NCBI RefSeq assembly: GCF_011745365.1
Contig: NW_024468913.1
Location: 3,410,001-3,474,000, forward strand
DNA: 64,000 nucleotides
Source of the DNA: Cryphonectria parasitica EP155
Lineage: Eukaryota; Ascomycota; Sordariomycetes; Diaporthales; Cryphonectriaceae
Reading direction: 5' to 3'
Positions 23,779-34,900 of this stretch are shown in pieces. The translations under genes were made by a program, and so were the position numbers. The notes below the pieces were generated by a model. It was not told where the DNA came from, did not search any database, and saw only the letters and a list, made by a program, of their open reading frames with translations. Position 1 is the stretch's first letter. Each line of letters begins with the position of its first letter.

Positions 23779-24365
23779 ATGAGTCGAAATCAAGACCTGT
23801 GTGGCTCCTGCGCCAATAAACACTGGTATGATCTCATGCCACAGCTGTTCCTGATTCTCTACTTTAAGACATACAAGTCTGCTCATACCTGAATAGTCTA
23901 TGCAGAGGCTGTGTTTCTGTTAACCAGCTTCAGAACCTGCGCAACTATAACTGGGAAGATGATGGCACCTTCGACTTTGAGATGATCGACAGATATGATG
24001 AGTCGATGTAAGTTATGTTCTGGCTCTCCCTTCCTATGGCCCCTTCATGTCTGTTCTGTCTACACTGCGTTGTGAGCGCGACACTAATAATGGTTGGTGC
24101 AGCTGGGGCCATGAGTGATTGTGCCTACAAGGCCCTCGAAGAAGTCTTTGGATACTCGGCCATGACCACCCCTTTGTCAGTCTCACACAGATATCAACGA
24201 AGCCCGTGCAATTTACAAATTCTACAAGCAAGCTGTGAAATAGAAGGTAGAATTGTACTACCGGACAACGATAGTCCCCCGAAGCGCAACAGGCTCATCA
24301 AGGCGAGCCGGGCGTGGTTGAGGAGGATCATTTCAGGTCACCAAAATAGCAAACACTCGATGTAA
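23779..24365 (+). CDS. Doubtful small three-exon gene or gene relic, function unknown
   Basis: A continuous model can be built: 23779-23825, 23897-24007, 24116-24365 (135 residues), using donors GTATGA and GTAAGT and acceptors ATAG and TGAG. The peptide begins with two CxxC-like pairs (LCGSC, LCRGC), followed by LRNYNWEDDGTFDFEMIDRY, CAYKALEEVFGYS and a basic tail. It resembles real protein more than intergenic noise. However, an overlapping frame (about 24189-24242) also reads like protein (DINEARAIYKFYKQAVK then a stop), suggesting either a different third exon or a frameshifted relic. I recognise no family; the Cys-rich start is faintly like the N-termini of fungal HET-domain proteins but no HET domain follows. 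Either a short lineage-specific gene or a decayed one. Confidence 0.28.
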
Positions 24366-24635
24366 TTGGTTTTTTTTTTTTGGTTTTTTTTTTTTGGAGT
24401 GACCAGCACTTGCAGGGCAGAGAATTCTCTCTAGCGTTCGATTTCTCTTCGACGGAGCCTTGGCTGCACTGAAGCCAGCCCTTAACCAACAACGCACACA
24501 CATAGTGAGTACTGACATGTCATCCATCGCATCATTGCCTTACCCTTTGTATCATCATCCGTTGCACACCACATCAAATATTAGCCCATATCTGCATCTT
24601 GACAAATCTCAACACGTCAAGCCACAGGAACAACA

Positions 24636-25463
24636 ATGGCACCCAGCGAGCCCACCAGAAACCTCCCGTCCTCTCAGACCTACCCATCTGACGACGGCTC
24701 AGACGTCAATCGCAGCTCCTCCTTCTGGTCGCTTCCCAGCGTCATCTCTTCCCCGGCTGCCTCGGACCAGTCCATGACCGTCAACCTCAGCGAGCCCGAC
24801 TGCGACAGCTTCGAGGTCTTGGTCACGTTCCCATCTGAGAGTCTCGGGTACAAGCTCTTGGAGGAGTGGGAGGACTGGTTCGTCACAGTGGGTCGATGTT
24901 TTTCAATTCTTTGGTTCTATTTCGATCGACCGGAGCGCGTCTTCGCCTTCACGTCTCTGTGAATTTTCAGCTTGATTTAGTGACTGATGACAACATTGTG
25001 ATGAGACAAGACTCTCTACCCCAAGCTGCTGGCGACTGAACGCGCCTGGATTGAGCTTGAGAAACGCAAGATGGAGATCGAAAAGGAGGTCAGCACCTTT
25101 CCTCTCACGTACCTTGCATGTCTCCCCACTCCAATTTCTCCCACCTCGTTTCTCACACACATCCAAGCAACCACCAACTGATCTCCCCAGAACGCCGTTT
25201 TCAATACCGCCAGAGTCGAAGCCGCCCTAATCCACATGATCGACACCATGAAAGCCCAAGGCCTCCACTTCGAGATCACTAAAAGCCCCCACGGCGACGA
25301 CGACAGCAAGAACGAGATCAAGTGGGAGCTGTACATGGACGGCGACTGCGTCTGGTCTGGCAAGGCGGAGAGTGTGGATGAGGTGCTGTGCTCGGCCTTC
25401 TTCTCCGCGCGGCGGGCTGTGCTGAAGCGGAGCTGGTACTATCGCAACTCGGACCTGGAGTAG
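24636..25463 (+). CDS. Small hypothetical protein, three exons
   Basis: Exons 24636-24887, 25011-25088 and 25191-25463 give 200 residues. The introns (GTGGGT...CAAG, 123 nt; GTCAGC...CCAG, 102 nt) are both phase 0; the second holds an in-frame TGA, so splicing is required. The N-terminal 45 residues are Ser/Pro-rich. Then come a strand-like stretch (FEVLVTFPSESLGYKLLEEWEDWF), an amphipathic helix rich in Glu/Lys (RAWIELEKRKMEIEKE) and a C-terminal alpha/beta segment with HFEIT...KWELYMDGDCVWSGKA. No signal peptide, membrane segment or known catalytic motif is visible. I do not recognise the family. The donor GTCAGC is weak, so the second junction could shift slightly. Confidence 0.6.
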
Positions 25464-26360
25464 AGGGAGAGAAACCGGCATGGGAGAGAGTCATACATAC
25501 CTCAACGATTCGTGTCTGCTGTACCTACATATATACATACAGCCAGGGCAAAGAAGAACCATTGGTGTGTTGGGGAGGTGGGCGTTGTCTTGTTGTGTCC
25601 GATCAGCGACCTGCGCGTTGTAGCGGGGGATTCAGCTGTGGATATTGGAGCATGAAGGTGGGCGCTGATGACTGAGGATGGCAATCGATCCTTCCCCAGT
25701 ACATACTTAGGCAGTAAAGACAAACAGGTCACTGGGCATCACAATAGCAAAAATACAAGAAGCAAAAATCGAAAAGTCAGGTATCCAACTTCTATTTCAG
25801 TCTGTATAGATTGTATATGCATGCATTGTGATCCAACCCAGTAGATCGTGTTTAAGAAGGGATCGTGGCCGATATCACCTTGCAAAAGCAAACGGCCTGG
25901 AATTTCGGCAAGCGGGTATATAAGACATCGCAAAGCATCAGCATCGTCCAGGGGGCGAGAGAGGCCCAAGATATAAAACGTGAGAGGGGCACCAAATAAA
26001 AACGACGAGGTAAAGAGCCCAGAGAAGCCCAGCCCCCCGTCCCAGCTTTCACCCCATAATCAGGGGGGCCCAACTGCAGGAGACAAGATGAAGAAGAAAA
26101 AGCAGACAACAGCCGGCGCCAGAACATATGCAGCGGAAAGCAAAGCAGAGCCCACAGCTCAAGAAGAGCGCATCATTAAGAGCAAAAGCAAACGAAAGAG
26201 CAGTGATCCACCCACCCCCAAGTGTAAACGACCAGGACTCGGTCGGAGTGGTATCATTTGAAAAGAGACAAAAAATGTCAAAGACGACCGACCCGAGGAG
26301 ATTATGTCCACCTCATTAGCAATTACAAGCAAGACAACGCCTGGGAGGGAGGGAGGGAGG

Positions 26361-26405
<45 letters not shown>

Positions 26406-26488
26406 TAAGAGAGATACGCCCAGGTATCGATCGAAGGCCCGCTTTCCCACGAGGACGAGTCGCTAGAGTTCGTCTTCCAAAGATTCGC
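25464..26488. other. Convergent intergenic region with GA microsatellite
   Basis: 3' flanks of the small hypothetical gene and the GATA-factor gene. No coding ORF is supported. It ends in a long GGGA/GA repeat, listed separately. Confidence 0.55.
26343..26402. repeat. (GGGA)n(GA)n microsatellite
   Basis: About six GGGA units run directly into about 18 GA units. It lies in the 3' untranslated region of the GATA-factor gene, where it reads as a pyrimidine (TC) tract on the transcript strand. Confidence 0.9.
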
Positions 26489-29400
26489 TCACAGACTCAT
26501 GGTCAGCCACTCCCACTCCTGTGGGCCCGTTCCAGTGCCTCCAGATGTCATGTTTAACCCAGACTGGCTGGCGGGCATCCCGGTCATCATGCCCGGCCCA
26601 ACCATGGGCCGCTGCGTCATGCCAAACCCGTTGGCCAGACCAAGGTTCGCCGAGCCGGACATGGCCCCAAAACCACTGCTGGAGCTGAGCGAGCGGGCAG
26701 CCTCGTTGGAGCCCGTCGAGTTCTCGGGACTATCAATGTCCATGCTGCCGCTGTTATCACCGCCCGCGCTCTTACTATGCCTGCGCTGTCGCTTGGCAGA
26801 GATCGCAATACTTCGAGGCAAGGAGGCCGCTCCCGGCCCTGGTGCAGACTTGGGAGGAGCTGAGGCAATCGGGACTACGCCCTTTCCGCCCACAGCAGCT
26901 ATCGCGCCCGGAAAGCTGGTCGGGCTGCTGCCGGCGGTGTTGGCACCCGAGGCAAGGCCGCTAGCAGGAGACTCGCCAGAGTTTACACTGCCAGCACGCG
27001 TGGTTGCCGGGGGTGTCGTTGCCTGGGACGAAATGTTGGCCGCCGATGAGATGTTCAGTGTCGAGTTCTTGCGGGTATTCACGCCCGAAGATGTTGCAGA
27101 TGCACTGATGCTTGAATTCTTCTTGGTAGACCTTGTGCTCGTCCCGCCGACGGGCCCACTGTTCCCAGAGCCTCGGTTCCGCTTCTTGATGACGTCTGTT
27201 TTCAAGCTAAGGGGCCGGACGACCCCATGGAGCTTGAGGAAGAGGCCACAGGCGTTGCAGAGGGGCTGGCCCTCTGGGTTACGCCGCCAGAGAGGTGTAG
27301 TCTGGGTGAAGCAGTTGGTGCAGGTGGTCGGGGCTGACCCATCTCCTGAGCTGTTGGCGGCACCCTGCAGGTTCGTTGTCGAGCCGTGCTTAGACCCAGG
27401 TGGTGACGAGGGCCTGCTTGGGTTGACCGAGGAATATCCGGAGGCATGCCCCGCGCCGTCACCTTGTGGGGAGCTCGGGTTGGACTGAGCCAAGCGGTCG
27501 AACGGGTGGCCACGATTCACTGCGGGCGTTGACGCTGTTCGTGGTATCTTCTGACGTCGGTCTCCGCCTTGCCGGAAGGACTGGCTGCGCCCGAGGCTGC
27601 CACTATCCCAATCTCCATTGGTATCCACATAATCTGTGGTGGTCCCGCCGATGGTGACACGCTTGGCCCCAGGCGGTCCACCTGGATACCGTGCTGCCTG
27701 AGTGCTAAATTGACCAGGCAGGGATGCGTCCCACTGCAGCGCGCTGCTGTGAGCCGGCAGCCCATCGGCATCGAACTCAGTAGATGAAAAATCCTGTGGC
27801 ATCGCCATGTTGCGATCAGCAAAGGCACCGCCATCCTCATCGCCGTCATCCGAATCAGCGCCGAGACTAAACATGCCATTGCTGTCAGGCATCATGCTCA
27901 CGCCAGGAGACCTGACTGAATGGTCGGGAAACACCTGGCTGGGATCGATGTGGCCGAAATTGCTGTTACTCGTCGAGAAGGCAGAGGTGGCGTCCGCACC
28001 GGTTGTGGTCGGGAACATGGGGTTGCCTGCAGCTGCATTGTACATGAACTGATTCGGAAGCGAGTTCGCCATGCTGTTCTGCGCAGGTCGAAAGGGATGA
28101 GGTTGTTGGTTTCGCACGTCCATAGAACCGAAATAGAAGGGCTCAGAGGACTCGTTCAGAGGATGAGGTGTTGAGACAGCTGACTGATACGCGGAACCCG
28201 GGGGCGAGTAGTATTCCGTGTTCTGAAGACCAGATGACGGCATAGAAAGGTTGTACATGGAGGAGAATGGGCCGTGGTGAGCCATAGGGGAGGTTCCTGG
28301 GGAGAAGGTAAAGTGCTGCTGGAAGGGACCAGCCGAGGTGATGATCGGGTCGCTCTCCATCTGGAAAGTATCCAGGGGAAATGGAACACCGGTATGGCTG
28401 TGGGGATGGTGACTGCCGAGGGAGGAGTTGGTGTTGGTGTTGTTGTTGGTATTGGTATGGTCAAGCGTGTACTCGTGGAGATCCAAGTCGCCGTCGCCAT
28501 TGATGCCAGACACATGGGGCGAGAAATCAGCAGGACGCTTGCGGGTCTGGTACATAAGTCAGCTGTTATCCTGTCTGAGAAGACCTGCTCAAGACTGCGG
28601 GCAAGCCAGAGTGAGTGAGAGTTAGGGCTCCTGGGGCGGGGGGCCTTTGTTGTCTCAGCAGAGAAGCGCAACTTACTTGTCTCTCATCAATACTCGTCTT
28701 TCGGTGATGACGAGTGACATAGCCAAACTCATGCTGTGCGTTGGGTGCATGGGCGGGTACAGGAACGGACTGGGGCACAAAGTGCGGCAGAGACGCCTGG
28801 CGGTGCTTGATTGGAATGGAGTGGATCTGAGTTCGAAGCGGCCTGTCACCACCCGGCTTTGTGATCTCGGGAGAAGGGCTGGGGCCCAGGCCAGCAGGAG
28901 GAGCCATGTTCTCGGCAATAATGAAGTCGTCCAAGTTCATGGGCTCCGTGGTGGGTATGTTATGCTCGGTTGATCTTCGCAGCTGGGCAATACCACTCGG
29001 AGTATTCTGCGTGGAGCTATTAAGTCTTTTATATCGATGGCGGCAGCGAGTTAGCATCTTATCCTCTCCGAGCAGTCATCTTGAGGTGGTGGTGGTGGTG
29101 GTGGTGATGGTGGTGATGGTGGTGATTGTGGTAGTAGTAGAAATAAAGCCGTGCTATCAGCCACCAGAGATAGATCTGTGCATACCTGGCAGGATCCTGG
29201 GTTGTTTGACTCTGCTTCTTCAAGTTGGTATGCATCATGCGCCAGGTGAGATTCTCCATGCGCTCGTGGTTGGGCAGGTTCTGCTTCGTCTTGGCGAAAT
29301 ACCGCCAGATCTGGGTCGCCAGAGGGTCCTCCTTGGCCATCTCCTCCGGGCTCAAGCTCATGCCCGCCAGACCGTCATCAAAGGCGCCCAGTGTTTCCAT

Positions 29401-29703
29401 CTTGGACAATGTGCTCTGCGCGTCCATGACCCTATCCGAGAGATCGAAACGAAGCTGCTTTATGGTGTCGTGCAGCCCTGTGGCTCGCCTCGCATCGCTG
29501 GTGCTGCCGCCTTTTGCGGAGGTGGAGGCGGCTGCGGTACCGCTGATCCTGCTGACTGCAGTGTTGCCGTCAGGCTGGTGGTGCTGCTCGGAATTCATCG
29601 CTTCGGCGCCGTTGTCGGCGGATTGACCAGGTCTGCGTGGAAATCTCCAGTCGTGTTCTGTTGATGTGGGATTGAGGGGACTCGACCTCGATATGGCAGC
29701 CAT
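26489..29703 (-). CDS. areA: GATA-type nitrogen regulatory transcription factor, NIT2/AreA orthologue
   Basis: Three exons: 29703-29186, 29016-28677 and 28546-26489, giving 971 residues, close to N. crassa NIT2 (about 1,036). The acceptor of intron 1 was placed at TTAATAG (29017) because only that keeps frame into the conserved PSGIAQLR segment. Conserved blocks: [22 protein letters not shown] and NLTWRMMH (N-terminal), [32 protein letters not shown], then one GATA finger (about residues 695-743) C-x2-C-x17-C-x2-C followed by a basic [11 protein letters not shown] tail. The C-terminus EWEWLTMSL is the short motif that in NIT2/AreA binds the repressor NMR. The protein activates nitrogen-catabolite genes by binding HGATAR sites when preferred nitrogen is lacking. 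Ser/Thr/Asn-rich disordered stretches fill the rest. Confidence 0.96.
29085..29140. repeat. (GGT)n/(GGTGAT)n microsatellite inside areA intron 1
   Basis: GGT repeats interrupted by GAT and ending in GTAGTAGTAG, lying wholly within the 169-nt first intron (29017-29185) of the GATA-factor gene. They occupy about a third of the intron, so intron length may vary between strains. Confidence 0.85.
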
Positions 29704-30205
29704 GTCCCACGAACGAGAGTCGGGTCGTTGTATTTTGTATTTTGGAGGCGTTCGTTAAATCCGCTTGGGGGGAGGGGATTGGTCTGGTGTGGTGGGAGAG
29801 GAGAAAAAAAGGCGGGAGGAGGGCGGCCAAAATGGGGGGGGAATCTTTGACTTGTACCCAGCCCAGGTCTCCCAAGGTAGGTGCGTGTGAGAGAGAGAGA
29901 GTGTGTGTGCCTCTTTCCCCACGCTCGGCTGGCTGCACTGACCTGGATTCGGTCACTCTTCTTTGCACCCGTAACTTGCACCGCTAGCCTAGCGCACACA
30001 AGGCCGGTCGCCTTCAGCCTACCCACTTGCACACGAGCCAGCCAACCGAGAGCGGTAATAAAATCGTGGGGGGGACCTGGAGAAAGAATGAGAGAGCACG
30101 ACTCAGGAGAGTATACTGCTCTGGTGTAAGTTTCACGGGCCAAGACGAACCGCGGCGAGTCGTCGTCAATCAGACAGATCTCTTGTCACGCTGCTCTCTG
30201 TTTAG

Positions 30206-30273
30206 GTTTTTTTCTTTTCTTCTTCTTCTCCTTTCTTTTTTTTTCTCGTTTTTTTTCTTCTTTTCTTCTTCCT
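30206..30273. repeat. Polypyrimidine tract (T/C), about 68 nt
   Basis: An almost pure C/T run on the plus strand, with one G near 30248. It lies about 500 bp upstream of the areA start codon and reads as a purine tract on the areA sense strand. Confidence 0.8.
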
Positions 30274-31913
30274 GCATTGAAGCCTTTTCAACAGGTAAAA
30301 TCAAGTCGTTATGTAGTTCTATGTGCTGATGGTTGTTGATACGTATGCACCACCACCGCTTCAGAATGTGGGAACGGAGCACTCAAACCTAGCCAAGTAG
30401 GGTGCAGGACCCCCAGTCGCGAGAGAGAGGAGACAGCTGTGGTCGTTATGGTTGTGGAGAGTCTCTCGCAGAGTCTGATGAAGCACTCACTCCACTTTCT
30501 AGCCTCTTTGGCATCTGACCTTGCTGCTCTGATCCCAGCATTTCCATCATCTCGTAGGCCCTCTGCAGGCCTTTCTTTCGGTCTAAAACGCATCAGCAAA
30601 GGCCTAAGGGTGGGACCCTTCCTGCGCGGTGGATCTCTTGCACGCGAAGGTGGGCGGCCCACTCGTGATGCACGAGTAGAACTGGAGGGGGCCTTGTTTC
30701 TGCTGCTCTGCTGCTTGCTTGTTACTACATAGCACTAGGCTCTGTTTGCTGGTACTGCTGCTGCTTGCTGCTAGCTGAAGGCAGACAAGGCCAGGGCCCT
30801 GGACACTGAGAACTTTGTTGCAGATTTGGGTGGTAAAATTGCCGCCGAACCTCCGGTCCTGGCCCCCCCCCCCGGCTTGGTGTGTGCTCCCTCGTCCCCT
30901 TTCCTACCGGCCCTGCCCCTACCCCATCCCTCCACCACCTCCTCCCCAGCTGCGACTCGGTGATCTCATCCTGCGGCTCGCGCATCTTGGTCATCCTGAT
31001 GACCTCGCAATTCCGTGGTTGGAGATCCGAGGGGATGGACAGCCAAGACCTTGCTTCTCAACATATTGATCATTCTGACTCGTAGAACTCGGGAGGTCTG
31101 CCGTGTCATGTAAGAGTGCTATACATGGCAATGCCAGTAGCCTTTCTGCCCGGTGACGCATTTCTTGGTAAAGATGCCCGGAACTACTCCTGGCGGGCGG
31201 GCGGCTTGCACTTTAGCCGTCCGACTCGTTCTGGCTCGGCGCTGCCTACCATAGTAGTCCTTGCAACAGAAGGGCCTGTTCCTTGTCCAGAACCCCATTC
31301 GATGATTTCTTTCCCATTTTGTGCCTTTTTCTTTCCCCCTTATTCTCTACTAAAGGCGGGACATGACAGGTGTGCTAATTTCAGGGCCACTCCGGATCCG
31401 TCAAATGGTAGTCAAGACGGGTGATTGTATATGCGAAACCTAACCAAGAGATGCGATGATGAAGATCTGACTGTTCAAGCATGGCTTGGGCGGGGGTAGG
31501 TTTGTCTTCCAATATCGTAAAAGACACAAGAGGAGCAGTCACTCCGGTGCACACGCCTCTTGCAGCGGTGGTGCAAATACCCCTCGTGTGCGGGTCGTTG
31601 GTATCCCCCCCCCTCCAGTTAAGCGAAAAAGAAAGAAAAAATGGAATAAAAAATAAAAAAGCACGGATTACTATATACGTACATGGTGGTCGTACTATAG
31701 TACATTGTAACGGGTTGCTTGTGAGAGGAGGGGGAGAAGGATGTGTGATGGTGCGGCGCAGAAGGGGTTGGCAGCGTGGGGTGTCCCTCCTACACAAGGC
31801 CCAAGCAGTGCTGAATACCGACAGGGGTTTGAGAATAGGGTGGGCCGTGATCGGCATGGGTGGGCATGCCCCCAGTAACCATGCTGCTATACTATACTAT
31901 GGTAGCACTGTAA

Positions 31914-31931
31914 TACCATAGTACTATGGTA
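31914..31931. repeat. Perfect 18-bp palindrome TACCATAGTACTATGGTA
   Basis: The sequence equals its own reverse complement over 18 bp. Fifteen of its bases recur exactly at 34426-34440, and related TAGTACTA/ATGGTACATA patches occur elsewhere in the gene-poor region. Confidence 0.85.
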
Positions 31932-34900
31932 CATAGAAGTAGCTCCAACGGTGACGACTGGAACGGCTCTAAAGGGCTGGCGCCATGCGCGTGAGGTATG
32001 CAAGGCAGGCTGGCAGGCTACTAGAGCCCGGTTTACTACCAAGGAGATCGACCTGACGGGCACGGATCGAGACCCTCTTCTTGATGTGGCTTTCCGGCCG
32101 TGGACGTGCTCGTCAGCAAGCTGGCGTCGAGCCTGTTCCCCTCTGTCGCATGCCCTATACCATGAGTACTATACATCTGGTATTTAAACACTCCTGGACC
32201 ACAGGCAATCCAAACCTTTGCGCCGGTTGCCACGAGTCTGTGGAGGCATTGATGGAGCTCTTAATAGACCAAGTGGATCGCACCGAAATACCCCAGGTGC
32301 CCAGCATGGAGTATGGTGGGACGATATTGTGACAAGCCAACGGCCCTGTTCAATTCCCACTTCCACCTGGTTCCCGAGGCCCGAGGCCGCTGCTGATGGT
32401 AATATACATACCGTGGCCGCAGTAAGTAAGAAGAATGCCTCCAATGACCGTTAATTTGAGTGATCATTAATCAGACACACGGAGGTGAAATGAGGTCAGG
32501 CAAAGCGAGGCGAGGCGAGTTGCGTTTCCACCTGTATATGCACTCTGGTCTGCGATCCCCTCCAACAATCTCGACAACGGAACCTGACCGCACTGCAACC
32601 TCAGACCGGCCGGGCGGGGCCAGGAGGAGGAGGAGGAGGAGGAAGAGGAGGCGGCGGCTCCTGGTCCCTCCTGAGCATGAGAGACTACATTCTGCTAGAG
32701 ACAGCTGGACAGAGGAATACAGGCGGCGGAGGACCCTGAGATCGGGTTCTGCCGCGCTGCTGTGGGTGCCACAGGCGGAAGTGAGGAAGCTAGTGAGTGG
32801 TACAGGTCCACCTCCGGTTCAGAAAGACACGGAAGAATGCACATGGCGAGAGCCTAAGGCCGTCGGAAAGATGGGTCACCGTTACTTCCGAGAAATGTCC
32901 CCTTTGAAGGTCCATCCTCTTTCTCTCTTTCTTCGAGGGACAGGAATTCATACGAGTTTTGGTTGGTCAGGCAGTCAGGTACGCATTGAGTGCGTCCTAC
33001 ATCGGCTTGGCCTGTCAGCAAAGAAGAAAACGAGGTGGCTCTCTCCGGCGGTACAGTAGCATTTTTATGCGGGTTGCAAGGCCTGCAGGTGTGGTAGGCG
33101 TGCAGGACAGCAGAGACGATAAAAATGTTCTCGGCGCAAGATGCTGGATCTCGCATCTTGTGTGGTGTGCAGCGGAGTGGAGACCGATTCGTCTAACTGC
33201 CTCAGGCCTCACAAAGACCCATCCTCATCTTCGTCCACGGCTGTCGCTTGGTAGATCTACCTAAGTAGTGTGTAGATCACCATATTTTTTGGGGCCTGAC
33301 GTCTGGAAGGCCTCGCCACTTGCTGCTGATGGATGGGCTGTGGTCTCTGGCTTTGCCTTTGGCCTTGCCCGTGGCAAAGATGATGTGACCCACATCGTTT
33401 GTAGTGTCCACTATGTAGAGTAGGGTCGCAAGAGGAGAAGGTTCAAGTTCGGTTTCAAAATTTTCTGAGCCTTCTTGCCTTCCACGCTCCCAAAGCAATT
33501 GGAAGGTGGGGAAGGGTTCCCAAGGAACCATGAACATACTATGCAGGGCTTATTAAGCTACATGCAGGCAAGAAGGAGAAAAGAAAGAGAAAAAAGGAGA
33601 AAAAGAAAGAGAAAAAAAAAAGTCAACCCAGTCTGTGCCTTCCAGTCAGATCAGACGACAAGGTGTCCCGTGCCCCGATCTGCTAGAAGGTACTTTTGTT
33701 GTACTGCATCATAGTATGTTGGTGCTTATGGTACATAAAAGAACGTATCAGCTGGGGAAAGAGCGCAGGTGGCACTCACTGGCAATTGCCTGTACTCGAG
33801 CACATAATGTATATAGTACAGCAGTACTACGTATTGTCCAGTTAGAAGTCACGCCCGACTCGCACCTGCGGCGGCGCCCTCATCACCTGCATGAACAGCC
33901 TCGCTCAAGCTTCAAGGCCCTTGAACCGTTCAAGGACAAGCTGCACGCACAGGCACGGGACCTACTGCTGTGCCGTGATTGGCACTCCCACTCCATCTCT
34001 GGGCGCAGGGTCCAGTGAGCCCCTGTTCTGCCAACTCTCGTTTTCCCTTCCTTCAGGCTCGAAGATGTGGGACGGCCTTTCACTCACACCGTTGTGCTCC
34101 TCAACACTGACTGCTTGGCAATCCTGCTGCAGCTCTCACCTGCCTACCTAGGAATACTCCATACGCTGCAGCACGCTCGCCACCATACCACCTAGCCGCC
34201 ACAACCATTGGAGCTATCGTGACTTTCCCAAAGCGAGGACATTCTACTCTTTCATCCTACGTGAGAGCACCCTCGATGCGAACAGCCGATCGATGCGAAA
34301 GCACCCAGACGTGGCCTCGGGAACTGTGGGTTAGAGAGGAGAAAGAGGAGAGGGATAGGCCGGGCTGGGCTGGGCTGGACGCCTTGGTCAAGATCCATTC
34401 GATGCGACCCGATGCAACCTCATTGTACCATAGTACTATGTCCGCAGGAGCAACGACGGCACAGTACTTTACTTGGCCACGCAGGCCTGCCCGTGATCAC
34501 TGACCATGCCTGGTTCCCCCACACCTATGCCGACCTACCCCTGATCAATAGTCCTCAGCATTATTGGTCAGTTCTGTTAGGGTGTGAGAGGCCCCCCACG
34601 ACATCGACCAGGGAGCCTGAAAGACTGTGGGCCCATTTTCCATGTCTTCACAAAGTTCCCTGTCCTGACATCTTTTCGAGGGTTCTGTTATAGATCTCGC
34701 TCTCGCATTTGCTCAAATGCATTTCAAGATGAGTCCAGCACCTGAGAGACCAGGGACAAGACGTCAGGATCCTGGCAGTCCCTAACTCGTCTCCGCACCG
34801 ACTGACGCCAAGAAACTGCAGGCCGTCTTGCTGCATGTGAGAACGGGGTGGGCTGAAGCGGCTCCGAGACCACCCGTCGCTCCATCCTGTCCCGGTTTTC

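Larger units (their letters stand above)
29704..33300. other. Start of a 10.4-kb gene-poor region; areA upstream/leader
   Basis: Upstream of the GATA-factor start codon. It holds a long pyrimidine tract (30206-30273, purine-rich on the areA strand), a GGA-rich patch near 32625-32655, and a perfect 18-bp palindrome at 31914-31931. The longest ORF (32460-33059, 199 codons, plus) is Arg-rich low complexity from the GGA repeat and is not supported as a gene. Long 5' leaders are known for this gene class, so part may be transcribed. Confidence 0.5.

Noticed and set aside
26499..27488. 329-codon plus-strand ORF
   Set aside because: Antisense to the GATA finger and C-terminal half of areA; the GATA protein is certain.
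32460..33059. 199-codon plus-strand ORF in the gene-poor region
   Set aside because: Arg-rich low complexity produced by a GGA repeat, no domain, no plausible signal or splice structure.
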